A stretch of DNA of 64,000 nt from Leishmania martiniquensis (lineage: Eukaryota > Euglenozoa > Kinetoplastea > Trypanosomatida > Trypanosomatidae): assembly GCF_017916325.1 (NCBI RefSeq), contig NC_090151.1, positions 602,501 to 666,500 of the forward strand, written 5' to 3'. Below the pieces are notes generated by a model. It did no database searches, was not told where the DNA came from, and saw only the letters and a program-made list of their open reading frames with translations. Position 1 is the stretch's first letter. Every line of letters starts with the position of its first letter. Made by a program: the position numbers and the translations under genes. This document shows, in pieces, positions 31,201-41,926 of this stretch.

Positions 31201-32315
31201 AGAGGGAGGTGAAGGGGCTCGACATGGTGCGGCGTGATTGGTGTCCGCTCTCGAAGCATGTGTGCGACTCGGTGCTGAGTCGGGTCCTGAACGCGGAAGG
31301 CAGCGAGGACATTCTTGACTACCTTATGAACTACATGCGAGATGTGGCGCAGCAGGTGCGGGATGGGCGCTACACGCTCGACGAATTCGTCATCTCGAAG
31401 AGCTTGACAAAGGAGCCTGAGGCGTATCGCGGCAACGGCTTTCCTCACGCCACTGTCGCGCTGCGTATGAAGCAGCGGAGGGAACTGGTGCGTGTCGGTG
31501 ATCTGATCCCGTACGTCATCTGCACCGGCGACCGGCTGACTGACAAAGCGTTTCACGTGGATGAGGTGCGGCAGAACAGCCAGTTGCACATCGATTCGGA
31601 GTGGTATCTCTCCGCGCAGATCTATCCCCCAGTCATGCGCTTGTGCGAGCACATTCAGGGCTTCTCCAACGCCCAGCTGAGTGAGGCGATGGGAATTTCC
31701 TGCCACACCGGCGCCAAGCTGGACGAGGATGAGGTGGATACGATGAACGACTTCTCGCACAGCTCCCTATTTCAGAGCCGAAACTTGGAGGAATGCTTCC
31801 CAACTGCCCTTCCGCTTCAGGTGGCGTGCACGCATTGCCGCCTCATGATCCCGATCAATCCGCATGCGCGGGTGCTGGAGGTGCTTACTGACCAGGAAAG
31901 GCAGCGAGACCGCTTCGACTTGTACGTGTGCGTCAGCTGCCGCAAGTCGCTGCCGGTGGACTACGTCGCCAACTGCTTCACCCAGACGTGCTACGGTATT
32001 ATCCGGCAGTTTTACGAGTGCGGCGGGAGCGCAGCTGCCGTCAAGGCAGTGCGGATACAGTTTACGTACTACCGCGCACTGTTTGATGTGCCGCACGCTC
32101 CAGGCTGCCCAGCGCGGGTAAAAGATGCTCACTACTATCAAGCGCGCCGCTGCCTCGGCGTGGATCGCCGTTTGTACACGCTGGCGGAGGCGGCGGATCC
32201 GGCGGTGCAAGAGGTGGCCGACCCAGTCGACCCTCTCAACATTGCTGCCGAGACTATTTACAAGCGCATCGATCACCTGTTTGTTGATCTCGACTCACTC
32301 TTCGCCGGCATCTAA
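28296..32315 (+). CDS. POLA1: DNA polymerase alpha catalytic subunit
   Basis: This encodes 1339 residues of a family B polymerase, the catalytic partner of primase that extends RNA primers at origins and on Okazaki fragments. Motif A is [20 protein letters not shown] (from residue 752), where the [10 protein letters not shown] tail is diagnostic of the alpha class. Motif B is KLTANSMYG (845-853) and motif C is YGDTDS (897-902) with both catalytic aspartates. The region around 520-560 is the inactive exonuclease-like domain ([18 protein letters not shown]). C-terminal zinc ligands include CTHC (1178-1181) and CVSC (1212-1215), the module that binds the B subunit. Residues 1-250 are acidic and low complexity, as usual for the flexible N-terminus. 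All catalytic motifs are intact and the length is typical for the family. Confidence 0.97.
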   Translation: [1339 protein letters not shown]

Positions 32316-34065
32316 GTCGTGTGCACCGCCATATCACCTCTGCGCGTGTGCGAGGAGGGCATATGCGACCTGCGGGCAGATCTGGAGAGTGCAGTGGGCG
32401 CACACGTGGTGAGCGGCGGAGCTGCCAAGGAAAGTAAGGACTGAGCCAGGCGGGGCTGCGCTTTCGTTTGCTGAGGCACTACGCAGAGCGCGTCAGTTCT
32501 TCACGGCTGCCGATGCCGCTCTCTCATTCGGTGCCCTGCCACCCGCGCGTGCTAGCGAGCTAAATATTCTTCGTCGCAAGCCTCAGCGTATTTCCTGCAT
32601 CTTGTAACCGTTGTGCGAGCCTTCGCTGCACCTCTCTATCCTCTCCGTCTCCCTCCCTCTCCCCCTCCCTCCTCCTTTGCGTCTTCGAAAAGGCAGACGA
32701 GAACGTGTGAGGTGTGTGACAGTGGCGACTTGAATCGCCCATCGTCCCATTCTAGTTTCGCCTTTCTTTCCCAGCCCCGTCGTCCTTTTATCCCTTCTCT
32801 GTAGGCGCGATGAGCACGTGTGTACACACTATGAGTGAGAGTGTGTCGAAGAACAATTCGATGTGAGTCTGCGCAACATGAATGAGAGCCCGAAGGAAGG
32901 AGATGGGTGGGGCAGGAGACTGCCGTCGTCGCAGCGAGATCGTCCAATACAGTGCAGCATCTCCTTGGGTCAGTACCATAGCTCATTCGGATGAGCGTGC
33001 ATCATCACATGTGCTCTCCATATGAGCCTGGCTGGGGGTCCTGAGCAGCGGAACACACATTTTCGCTGTGTCGTTTGTTTGTTCTTCCGGTGCTGGATAG
33101 CTCCACCGAATGCATATAATTCTCTGCAAGCACGAGCATAGAAGTGAGCAGCGTGATCTCTTAAGCTTGTGTTTCGCGTGTGCCGTGAGTCTTTCTCTGT
33201 GTCGCTTTATCAACATGTTGTTTCACTTGAGACGACGCGTTTATCACCTCGCTAGTGAGCTCACCAGCTAATCCGGGGCAGAAGGGAGAAGTAGGCGAGG
33301 GCAGCGGGAAGTGGAGGCTGTCAGTGCTCTTCGAATGAGGTGACACAACCACTTGAAGTTAAATCCTTCTTCTGAGGCAATGGCGACTGGCGACGAGAAG
33401 AGCCTCAGCTCTCCAATACGTGCTCCTGCCTCCCTCCCTCGTCACGCGTAGTGCGTGAGGGTAGAAGAAAGGCGCAGACCTCTTGTCCTTGTCGCTCTGC
33501 CAGCCAGTACAACGCTGCCGTCTCTCCGTTTTCACTCCTTATTGCGCCTCGCTTTCGGCTCTTTAACCTGACACGGACCATAGTCTGAAGGGCGCAGGCA
33601 CGCGCGGCTATCTTTCGTGCCATGGGTTGTGTGCAGGGTGATCTCAAAATGCCGATGCCTCTCGCTGCTTGCATTCTCTGCTTGCATTCTCTGCTGTGCC
33701 TGCCGCTGCTGATGCTGTGCGTGTTTGTGTGTGTGTATGAAGAGGAGGGCTGGGCGGCTAACCTGCTTTCCTTCCGCATCTTGCGCACACAGTGCCGCTT
33801 TCCTCTCGTGTCTCTTCTTGTCTTCGTACCCTTCTCTCTCTTCGCCTTCTCTTTCTTCGCCTTCCCAATATAAAAGTGGCCTGTCCAAGTTAGCTGTTCT
33901 TCCCATATTGCAGCTCAGAAGACGCGGAGCAGCGATTGCCTGCCAGTCTCCTTATTCACTCCTCACGGGCGCTATTGCGGAGGCTAATAAAAGCGGCAGG
34001 CCTTGACACAGCTGCTTGACCTTGCTTTCCTCCGTTCTGCTCGAGACGGGGTCGCTTCCGTCGCC
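32316..34065. other. Spacer between DNA polymerase alpha and the CFAP57-like gene
   Basis: This 1.75 kb stretch has pyrimidine-rich runs at 32630-32690 and 33780-33866 and GT-rich DNA near 33720-33740. The first AG after the last tract is at 33875-33876, a plausible splice acceptor. Minus-strand frames of up to 127 codons here are Arg/Gln-rich shadow. No gene is seen. Confidence 0.5.
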
Positions 34066-37000
34066 ATGCTGCAAAACCCGCGGATGATCGAGCGCCGCAT
34101 GGTGTTCGGCGTGTGCGAGGATGTCAAAGATGGCCTGCATTACCTTGACGAAGACTATATTGCCTGGATCGCTGGCGAGAGTCTTGTGCTGTTCGATACA
34201 CAGCAAGGCACACAGGAGCTCGTGCTGTGCACTCCCGGATGTGAGGGGGTGACGGCGATGGCCTTGGCTCCCAGTCGTCGCCTCTTGGCAGTGGCCGAGT
34301 CGGGCAAGGCTCCGTTCATCGTCATCTACCTCTTTGATCCCACTGCCTCTCCACGTATCAAGCGACGCTCCGTGCTGCACTTCTCTGACGTCGGCTCCCA
34401 CGCGTTTGTCTCGCTCTCCTTCTCCCAGGACGGCCGATACCTCGTTGCTCTTGGCGGTTTCCCAGAATGGAAGCTGGTGTACTGGGACGTGGAGAAGCAC
34501 AAGATGCTCGCCCACGGCACGGCACTAGAGAGCGCCATGCTTGCCAAGGATAATCGTCACCTCAAACAGTGCTCCATCTCCCCCTACGATGCCTCTCTCA
34601 TCTGCGTCACGGGGCGGGGCTGTGTAAAGTTCTTCTCCTACACGGAAGGCCACCTGTTCCCAACCTCCGGCGGGGTGGAGGCGCCAGATGTGCACTACCT
34701 GGCCCACACCTGGATGATCGAGGAGGAAAGTCGACTCGTCGTGTCCACCGACAACGGAGACCTCCTGCTCTTCGAGCAGCAGCAGTATAAGCACCCCCTT
34801 CCACTGTCCCCGTCTGACGGCATCCCCATCACGGCTTTGGCGTCCTACACGAAGGGGTTTGTCTGCGGTGGCGACATGGGCCTCATCACGCTCTTCGAGC
34901 GGACACTCAGCAAGGAGATGTACCGCAAGGTACGCACGTTCCGCTTTGCTGCCGAGGGAAAGTATGGCGCTACTACGGACTTGACAACGGCGTCGAAGAT
35001 TGGCGCCGAGGTCCCTATCATTCGCGCCTTCACCTTCACCCCTCCTCCAGCAGAGGAGCTGCTTGCCTTCCTCACAAGTACAAAACAGATTTATGCGCTG
35101 AATGTGCCGAATGCGGACTTCACGAAGGCCGAGGACATGGTCTTTCAGCCGGTCGGGCAGCCTTTTCACACGAGCGGCATCGTTTCGGTAGACTTGTGCG
35201 TCCAGCGGCCGCTTGTCGCTACGGCCGGCCGTGACGGCAGCGTGTTTCTGTGGAACAGCATCACCAACGTGGTGGAGATGCGCAACTACTTTCACGAAGA
35301 GATTGTCAGCATGGCAATGCACCCATCCGGATTGCACATGATCATTGCCTTTACAGATTCGCTGCGCGTATTCAACGTGTACCAGAAAGAGTTGTGCGAG
35401 TTCAAGCGTATCGGCATCCGAAACTGCACCACGTGCCGCTTCAGTCACGGCGGGCAGTACTTCGCCGTCGCCAGCTCCACCATAATCCACGTCCACTACA
35501 CGTACACTTGCGAACTGCTTGGTCACCTGCGCGGGCACAACAGCAAAGTGCGCAGCCTCAGCTTCGTGCCCCCGGATGACACGCGCCTCATTTCGTCTGG
35601 GGCCGACGGCGCCGTCTTTGAGTTTAGCCTGTGTGATTTCCACAAGGTCCGAGACAGCGTCACAAAGGCCGTCACGTACTACTGCGGCGCGGCGGATGTG
35701 CACACTATCTGGGCTGCCGGAAACGATCGCAAGATGCGGCAGATGGACCGAGCCACAATGCTGCAGACGATCGAATACAACCTGCCAGACGCGTCGATGC
35801 GGTGCATGCTGGTGAGTCAGTCTCTTAAACTCCTCTTTGGCGGCTTCGAAAACGGCACCGTCCGTGTGTTCAACACATACCTCGGGGAGAAGCTGAACGG
35901 ACCGGTGGCGGACCGAGGCGGTGGCGGTGCCGGCGCTGTAGGGGTTGGAGGCAGCGGCGACGGGCATCACGGAAATCCGCGCATCATAACGGCGCCACGG
36001 GACATCACCATCGAGTCGCACGCCACTCACATTGGCATGGTCACGGCCATGGCTCTCTCGCACGATGAAGGCTTGCTCGTCACTGTCGGCGAGGACGGAA
36101 TGGTAGTCTTTTGGGATGTTGTGGCTCCGCATCGTGGGTCTGTGAAGCAGCTCGAGTACACGACAGAGCTCCTTGTCGATCGCCGTGACCTAGACGCTTC
36201 CAGGCAGCTCCTGCAAAGCCTCGCCGATCAGGTGAAGGACCTGCAGCAGCGCATGGCGCAGCAGAAGCTGAAGAAGGAACGGCAGCACGAGGAGCAGATC
36301 GCCCAGCTTGACCGAGAGTACCAAAGTGAGATGCAGAAGCAAAAAGCAGAGATCGCCGTGCTGCACGCGGCCAAAGGCGAGCAGGCCATCCGCTTCACTG
36401 AGTTCATGGCGGAGATGGAGCAGAAGTCGGCCCAGGCGCTCACCCAGACCGAGGACGACTACCGCTGCAAGATCGAGTCACTCAGTAGCCGTGCCGATCA
36501 ACTGCGCCACCTCATTGCGGAAGCGGATGCGACACACGCACGTGAGAAGGCGCTCTTGCAGGGCGAGGCGGAGGCCCAGCGCCGGATGGACAAGCAGCGG
36601 CAGCAGAAGGAGCTCTACGCGCTGGATGAGGAGCAGCACCGCATTGCGGCCGAGAAGGAACGCAACGACACGGAGACAGAGGCGATGTGCGCCATGATTG
36701 AAGAGGACAACGACACGGAGATCGTGAAGGCAAAGGAGAACTACGAGAAGCGTCTCCGTGAACAGGAGGAGGAGGCGGCGGTGCTGCAGTCCGCCAACAA
36801 CGTGCTCCTCTCCAAATTGAACCTGAGCCGTGCTGAGCTAGAGGCCAAGATGGCCGATGTCACGGAGAAACTGCGGCAGCAGACGGTGCTAGAGTCGCAC
36901 ATCGACTCGGCCAAACGCGACATCGAAGCCCTCACTAATGAGGTGCGGGAGCGAGGGGAGACGATCGCCGAGAAGGACCGCCGCATCCAAGAACTGCGTA

Positions 37001-37776
37001 CCAAGAACCAGGAGCTGGAGAAGTTCAAGTTTGTACTCGAGTACAAACGCAAGGAGCTGAAGATGCAGATTGAGCCAAAGGACAATGAGATCGGTGCCTC
37101 CAAGCTGAAGCTGGAGCACATGGAGGCCGAGACGAGCCAGTACGAGCTGAGCAATGAACATCTGGTCTTGCAGATCAAAAGCCTGCGGCAGAAGCGAGCG
37201 GCCCAGCAGAAAGAGCTCGACAGCATCGCGGCGCGCATAGCCGAGGCCAAGTCGTTTCAGGGCCGCATGTGGGCAGAGATCAGCGACACCTACAACGAGT
37301 ATAAAATATCAAAGGACAAGAAGCGGCTCAAGATGATGGCGAAGACGCTCTACGAAAACTACACGGATGGGCGAAAACCAGCCAATCAGGGTCCGTTCAC
37401 ATCTGCTCGAACCGCCACGGATGAAGTCAAGGACTACCACCGCGAGCGCGACCATCTGGAGGGCAACCTGGCAAGCCTCAAGAAAAAGATCGCCAAGGAC
37501 GAGGAGAACCATCGCGTGGAGAAGCAGCGCATCACAACTGAGAACGTCATCCTCATCAAGGAGATTAACGATCTTCGCAAGGAGGCGCGCACGCTTGCTG
37601 CAAAGGCCGGAGTGGTGTGCCCAATCGACCCGAGTGGCGTCTCCGTGTACGACGAGGGGTACGCGCGGGAGATGAGTGTGCAGAAGGCCGAGATGGGACG
37701 ACTGCGCGCAATAGTCGAGGGGCTAGAGGCCCAGCTGAAGGCGAAGGGGCTCCCTCTACCCGTCACCGACGCCTAG
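34066..37776 (+). CDS. CFAP57: CFAP57/WDR65-type flagellar WD-repeat and coiled-coil protein
   Basis: This encodes 1236 residues from the ATG at 34066; the 21 codons open upstream begin with TTG. Residues 1-680 carry WD40 repeats: PLVATAGRDGSVFLWNSI, LRGHNSKVRSLSFVPPDDT with LISSGADGAVFEFSL, and VTAMALSHDEGLLVTVGEDG with MVVFWDV. A Gly-rich insertion (GGGGAGAVGVGGSG) lies near residue 618. From about 690 to 1220 the protein is almost continuous coiled coil rich in Glu, Lys, Gln and Arg. Two WD propellers followed by a long coiled coil is the plan of CFAP57, a component of the nexin-dynein regulatory and inner-arm dynein region of motile cilia, and the length is right (about 1250). It should therefore sit on the flagellar axoneme. 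A 535-codon minus frame at 34525-36132 is its antisense shadow. Confidence 0.88.
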   Translation: MLQNPRMIERRMVFGVCEDVKDGLHYLDEDYIAWIAGESLVLFDTQQGTQELVLCTPGCEGVTAMALAPSRRLLAVAESGKAPFIVIYLFDPTASPRIKRRSVLHFSDVGSHAFVSLSFSQDGRYLVALGGFPEWKLVYWDVEKHKMLAHGTALESAMLAKDNRHLKQCSISPYDASLICVTGRGCVKFFSYTEGHLFPTSGGVEAPDVHYLAHTWMIEEESRLVVSTDNGDLLLFEQQQYKHPLPLSPSDGIPITALASYTKGFVCGGDMGLITLFERTLSKEMYRKVRTFRFAAEGKYGATTDLTTASKIGAEVPIIRAFTFTPPPAEELLAFLTSTKQIYALNVPNADFTKAEDMVFQPVGQPFHTSGIVSVDLCVQRPLVATAGRDGSVFLWNSITNVVEMRNYFHEEIVSMAMHPSGLHMIIAFTDSLRVFNVYQKELCEFKRIGIRNCTTCRFSHGGQYFAVASSTIIHVHYTYTCELLGHLRGHNSKVRSLSFVPPDDTRLISSGADGAVFEFSLCDFHKVRDSVTKAVTYYCGAADVHTIWAAGNDRKMRQMDRATMLQTIEYNLPDASMRCMLVSQSLKLLFGGFENGTVRVFNTYLGEKLNGPVADRGGGGAGAVGVGGSGDGHHGNPRIITAPRDITIESHATHIGMVTAMALSHDEGLLVTVGEDGMVVFWDVVAPHRGSVKQLEYTTELLVDRRDLDASRQLLQSLADQVKDLQQRMAQQKLKKERQHEEQIAQLDREYQSEMQKQKAEIAVLHAAKGEQAIRFTEFMAEMEQKSAQALTQTEDDYRCKIESLSSRADQLRHLIAEADATHAREKALLQGEAEAQRRMDKQRQQKELYALDEEQHRIAAEKERNDTETEAMCAMIEEDNDTEIVKAKENYEKRLREQEEEAAVLQSANNVLLSKLNLSRAELEAKMADVTEKLRQQTVLESHIDSAKRDIEALTNEVRERGETIAEKDRRIQELRTKNQELEKFKFVLEYKRKELKMQIEPKDNEIGASKLKLEHMEAETSQYELSNEHLVLQIKSLRQKRAAQQKELDSIAARIAEAKSFQGRMWAEISDTYNEYKISKDKKRLKMMAKTLYENYTDGRKPANQGPFTSARTATDEVKDYHRERDHLEGNLASLKKKIAKDEENHRVEKQRITTENVILIKEINDLRKEARTLAAKAGVVCPIDPSGVSVYDEGYAREMSVQKAEMGRLRAIVEGLEAQLKAKGLPLPVTDA

Positions 37777-38897
37777 CTTGTATGTGGCCGGAGGCCGAGG
37801 GCACGCGCGCACCGGCCTCGAAGTAGTCGTTGTGTTCCCATTCGGCTCTTTCTTGCTCATCTCCGCGGGTGCCACCGCACTGAATTGCGAGTCGCTGACT
37901 CGACACGCCCCCCTCTAGCTCTTGAGGCGCTGGGACATTGCGCGCCCGTATCTTTGACTGCGAGGAGGCTGATGGTGCGTGTGGCAAGCCTGAAGTCGTC
38001 ATGCGTTCTGTCTCTCTTGCGCCGTGTCGCGGAAAGCCTCCCGCTCCCCCTTTTCCGCGCTACTCTCTTCCAGATGTATCCACGATGGTACAAAGGGGCA
38101 TTGGTCGGAGGGGTAGAGGGGGTGTGCTCACTGCGTATCCGCTCACGCGCAGCGCACTTCTTCGCTTCCCGTTTTTTTTTGTTGTGTGGTCGTATGACTG
38201 ATGTACAGCAGTGGGAATGGGTGCATGTGCTTTATGTAAAGTTACAGTGTGTTGCTATCAGTCAGTGCCGCACGTGCTGCCATCTCGCAGTCAAGTAAGA
38301 GCCCCCCTCCCCCCTCCCACACATACACGCCAGCAACACGCACAGCAGGTGTTGAAGAGCGAATGTGTGCACAGAGAGTTCGCCATGTGGTTTGAGGTGT
38401 GTGTGTGTGTGGGGGGGGGAAAGGGTGAAGGAAGCGGCAAGTCTGTGAAACACTTAGTCTCGCGCTGAGCCCCCCCCCCCATGGCACTGTTGAGTACATT
38501 TCCAGCACGTGCTCTCCACTTTCGATGTACTAGAGAGGATGGGCATGTCTATTGTGTCTTACACGCAGCTCACTGCTTCGAGTGTATGTGCTTCGAGTGT
38601 GTGTGTCTGTGTGCAACTGCAGCATCTCCCACTGTTTCTTTTCTCTTTGTCTTTGACATGTGCCCTTTTTGGAACCACAGCGCTGCCCCTGGACCGATCC
38701 TTCGCTCCCTCACTATTCGCCCGTCCTCGTGATCTCGGCTACCCTCTCGCTCCTTTGTGCGAGTGATCTCGTACGCGTCTCTGCTTGCATACCTGAACGA
38801 AACCGCCAGCACCGCTCCCGGTTTCCTCACAGACCGCAGTGAAGGCGGCATACACGCACACAAACACGAGTGAGAAGGCCGTACTGGTAGAGAGGCG
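37777..38897. other. Spacer with CA/GT repeats
   Basis: GT repeats lie at about 38397-38412, followed by a G-run, and C-runs at about 38305-38320 and 38470-38480. A T-run lies at 38171-38180. Overlapping frames on both strands are low complexity. No gene is seen. Confidence 0.5.
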
Positions 38898-40967
38898 ATG
38901 CTTTTCGGCACCGCTTTGTCGCGCTGTTTTGCCTCTCTTGCGGTGGCCTCGGCCTCCAGCTTCATGCAGACGCACCCGATGACGGAGACAGGGATTCGCG
39001 CAGGCGACCAGCAGGCGCTATGGATCGATGACACAGCGCCAGCGGCCAAGGCGCTCGATGAGCACATTCAAAGTGCGGCCTACAAAGAGCTGCACCGCCC
39101 AGCTCTGACCACGTCGGCAATGGGGCTCTTTGGCGGGGAGCCTGGATTTGAAAAGGCGCACCGCGTGTGGGTGGACCCTGATCGGCCCCACATGAAGCAC
39201 ATATACAATCAAACGCCACTGGCAAAGAACCTGCGCTACACCCGTTACGGCTACTTCAAGCGAGACATGCATCTGCTGGATATCGACAAGCTGGTGCGAC
39301 ATGCGCGCATGCTACCGACACCGAACCGACTCCTAACGGACTTTCTGTATCAGCGCGTGCCACTGCCGGACAAGAGCTGCGCGGCGATTCTACGCTATCA
39401 AAAAGACCAGTTGACGCTTGTGGCGGACTGGCAGCGCGTGGCAAGCTTCCAGTGCGCGGAGGAGATCTTCGAGCGGATGGTCGTGACGAACATACCGCCA
39501 GTCGATGTCGGGCCTGAGACGCACGCGGAAATGATCCGCTGCTGCGCTGTGTGCCGGGAGTGGGAGAAGGGCTGGGGTGTGTACCTGCAGCGTGCGCGAG
39601 AGATGGAGGCGGACGCTGCAGGTGACGCGGCCAACGCCTTCACACTCACCACGTACTTTTACGACGCGGTATTAGAGCTCTGTGTGGCGTGCCAGAAACC
39701 GTCGCACGGCATGGCCATCATGGCGGAGGTCATTCAGCGGCATCTGCGGCCGCGCCCCTCAATGCTGGCCAAGACGATGCTTCTAGTGTCGATGGCTGCT
39801 GAGGAGCTGCAGAAGACGTCCGCTACGCCGAGTACGTCTGCGTGTAGTGAGACGACGGAGGCTGCATCAGCTTCATCGAGCGCATTGCCGGAGGCTCTGG
39901 ATGGAGTACCGGCTACCTGGGAGGCCTACACGGCTCGGGGCCTTGACACATGGTCGCTCTTTGACTTCTACTCCTTGAAGCGCAACAGCGAGTGCGTGGA
40001 GGCCTACATGCGCATGTGCAGCATGCTGAACATGCCCACCCTCGTTCTCGAGGCCCTCAGCTTTGCTGAGGGTGCACAGATTCGGGTCTCGCTGGAATGC
40101 TATCAGTGGGCACTCTACTCCATCCGCCACGTTCCTGGGATGGGGGACTTCATCATCGATGTGTTTGGCCAGCTGTCTCAGCGAGGCTTGACGGCGGACT
40201 ACCTCCTCTTCACCACGGCATTCCTCGACTGTGCGACGCAGGCGGACGGCGAACTGGCGCTAGCGGTGTACGAGCAGTTCTTTGTGCACAGCGGCATCAA
40301 CCCCACCCCGGAGATGACACTTCTCTTCTTGCAGGCCTGTGCGACGTGCGACAAGCCGACAGTTCAGATGTACACCAGCTGCGAGGCGATGATGCAGCGA
40401 CTGGAGGAGGTCGGCAGCATCGTCGACAGCATCCTGCCCATATACGACCAGTGCATCGAGCTGGCGGCCCACGTTGGCGCCGTGAGCAGCGCCTTTGCTA
40501 AAGTGAAGAAGCTTGTCAGCTTTGGCAAGCCGTTGACAACGCGCATTCTCAACTCGCTACTGCTCGCCAACGCACAGTCGGCGGAGGGCTCGTTGAGCAT
40601 GACCTCCGATGTTCTTCGACTCTACTCCTTGCTAGGCATCCCCTTCAACGATGATACGCTGACGTGCCTTCGCATGTGCCAGGAAGCGCACGGCACCTCC
40701 ACTGAGGTAGACTCGTTCGCTGCCACCATTGAAGCTGCGCAAGCCGCCGCACCGTCCGGAGCACTCGGCGAGGATGCCGAGACGATGATAGCTGAGACGC
40801 CGCCGCACCGCCTGCGTCAGCTGAAGACAGAATGGCACCTGCGACCGCGTGACACGGTGTTGCGTCGCTTCGGCCAGCACACTAAGCCGAAGGGTCGTGA
40901 GGATGTCGGCAGCATGTTGGGTAGCACCGTTCCCTTTGGCCGCTCACCAGGCGAGCGGGCCGTCTAG
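38898..40967 (+). CDS. Mitochondrial helical-repeat (PPR-like) protein, putative
   Basis: This encodes 689 residues from the ATG at 38898. The N-terminus MLFGTALSRCFASLAVASAS is a typical mitochondrial import leader. After about residue 130 the protein is built of helical pairs with 'W....Y' and 'A..L...C' spacings (TYFYDAVLELCVACQKPSHG, YLLFTTAFLDCATQADGELA and YEQFFVHSGINPTPEMTLLF), the look of divergent PPR-type arrays in kinetoplastid mitoribosomal subunits and their assembly factors. A Ser/Thr/Ala-rich linker (about 310-335) interrupts the array. The C-terminus is basic (TEWHLRPRDTVLRRFGQH). There is no catalytic motif. A role in mitochondrial RNA or mitoribosome biogenesis is inferred from architecture only. 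Confidence 0.85.
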   Translation: MLFGTALSRCFASLAVASASSFMQTHPMTETGIRAGDQQALWIDDTAPAAKALDEHIQSAAYKELHRPALTTSAMGLFGGEPGFEKAHRVWVDPDRPHMKHIYNQTPLAKNLRYTRYGYFKRDMHLLDIDKLVRHARMLPTPNRLLTDFLYQRVPLPDKSCAAILRYQKDQLTLVADWQRVASFQCAEEIFERMVVTNIPPVDVGPETHAEMIRCCAVCREWEKGWGVYLQRAREMEADAAGDAANAFTLTTYFYDAVLELCVACQKPSHGMAIMAEVIQRHLRPRPSMLAKTMLLVSMAAEELQKTSATPSTSACSETTEAASASSSALPEALDGVPATWEAYTARGLDTWSLFDFYSLKRNSECVEAYMRMCSMLNMPTLVLEALSFAEGAQIRVSLECYQWALYSIRHVPGMGDFIIDVFGQLSQRGLTADYLLFTTAFLDCATQADGELALAVYEQFFVHSGINPTPEMTLLFLQACATCDKPTVQMYTSCEAMMQRLEEVGSIVDSILPIYDQCIELAAHVGAVSSAFAKVKKLVSFGKPLTTRILNSLLLANAQSAEGSLSMTSDVLRLYSLLGIPFNDDTLTCLRMCQEAHGTSTEVDSFAATIEAAQAAAPSGALGEDAETMIAETPPHRLRQLKTEWHLRPRDTVLRRFGQHTKPKGREDVGSMLGSTVPFGRSPGERAV

Positions 40968-41926
40968 GGCGGACGGGGCGAAAGCTCCTCATCGTCGTGG
41001 TGGTATGACACACACTACCGCTCAATGCTCACGACCAGTTGTGGCAGCCCACGCTTCACAATAGGCGGAGAGGGCGACAGGCCTTCTGGACTGCTCTCCC
41101 CAGGCCATCGCGGCATGTGCGTATGTGCGCACAGGTGCGTTGCTCCCTTCACAGCTTTGACTTCGTTTTTTCCGTTTTGTTTCCTCCCGCTCTGAACGTC
41201 TGTAAGTGGGTGGGGGCGAGTAATCACATGCGCACGCGCGTAGGGGGTGGCGGCTCTCGTGTGTTTCTGTCTGCCTCTTTGCCATTCGCTTCGCCAAGTC
41301 ACCGATCTTCGGGATGCGGGTCGCGTCAGTCCGTCTCACCGGAGTTGCTCTCTCCCCTGTCTTTCCCATATACACATATGAAGGATGAGGAGCATCAGCT
41401 GCAGCACTGGCCCGCGCTACTCCGGCTGAATCGAGGGTGGGGCCGCCCTCGTCGCTGCAGTCTCACTCACTCGGCCCCAATCAGCACTCACATGGATGGG
41501 GTGGGGGAGTAGGCATCTTCAGTTAGTGGCAGTCATTGTGCCGCTCTGCTTTTAGTATCGCACCATCGCCTCACACACGCTTCCGTGCCGTGCGCAGACG
41601 CACCTGCGCACGTGGTCGTGAGTGTGGTGACGTAAGGAGAGCACAAGGTGTTTCACTAGACCTCCGTGAGAATGCACACGGCTTGGCATGCATGTGCATG
41701 TGCGCCTCTCCGCCTGCTGGTAGCCACGCTGACTATTCTTCGCATACAACTTCTTAAGCCTCTTCGCCTCCTGCCTACCCAACTCCCTTTCCATTAGTGC
41801 CGTGCCTCCCCTTTTTTTGTTCGGTCACACCATACTAAAGTGGCTGCGACCCCCCCTCATCGCCATAGAGACCCTTCCGACAGCGAAGCGGCTCAGGCAC
41901 TGAACACCAGGAGGAATGGTGGGGGA
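40968..41926. other. Spacer
   Basis: No gene is seen. The stretch contains pyrimidine-rich runs (about 41160-41190 and 41340-41370) and a T-run at 41811-41819 that may serve splicing of the Mdm12-like gene. The frame of that gene extends back to a GTG at 41840 but has no ATG before 41927. Confidence 0.45.

Noticed and set aside
34525..36132. 535-codon minus-strand frame opposite the CFAP57-like gene
   Set aside because: It is the antisense shadow of a secure gene with clear WD repeats on the plus strand.
41840..41926. GTG-initiated N-terminal extension of the Mdm12-like protein
   Set aside because: Trypanosomatids start at ATG and the family-like sequence begins at the ATG at 41927; similar TTG/GTG extensions of other genes were trimmed for the same reason.
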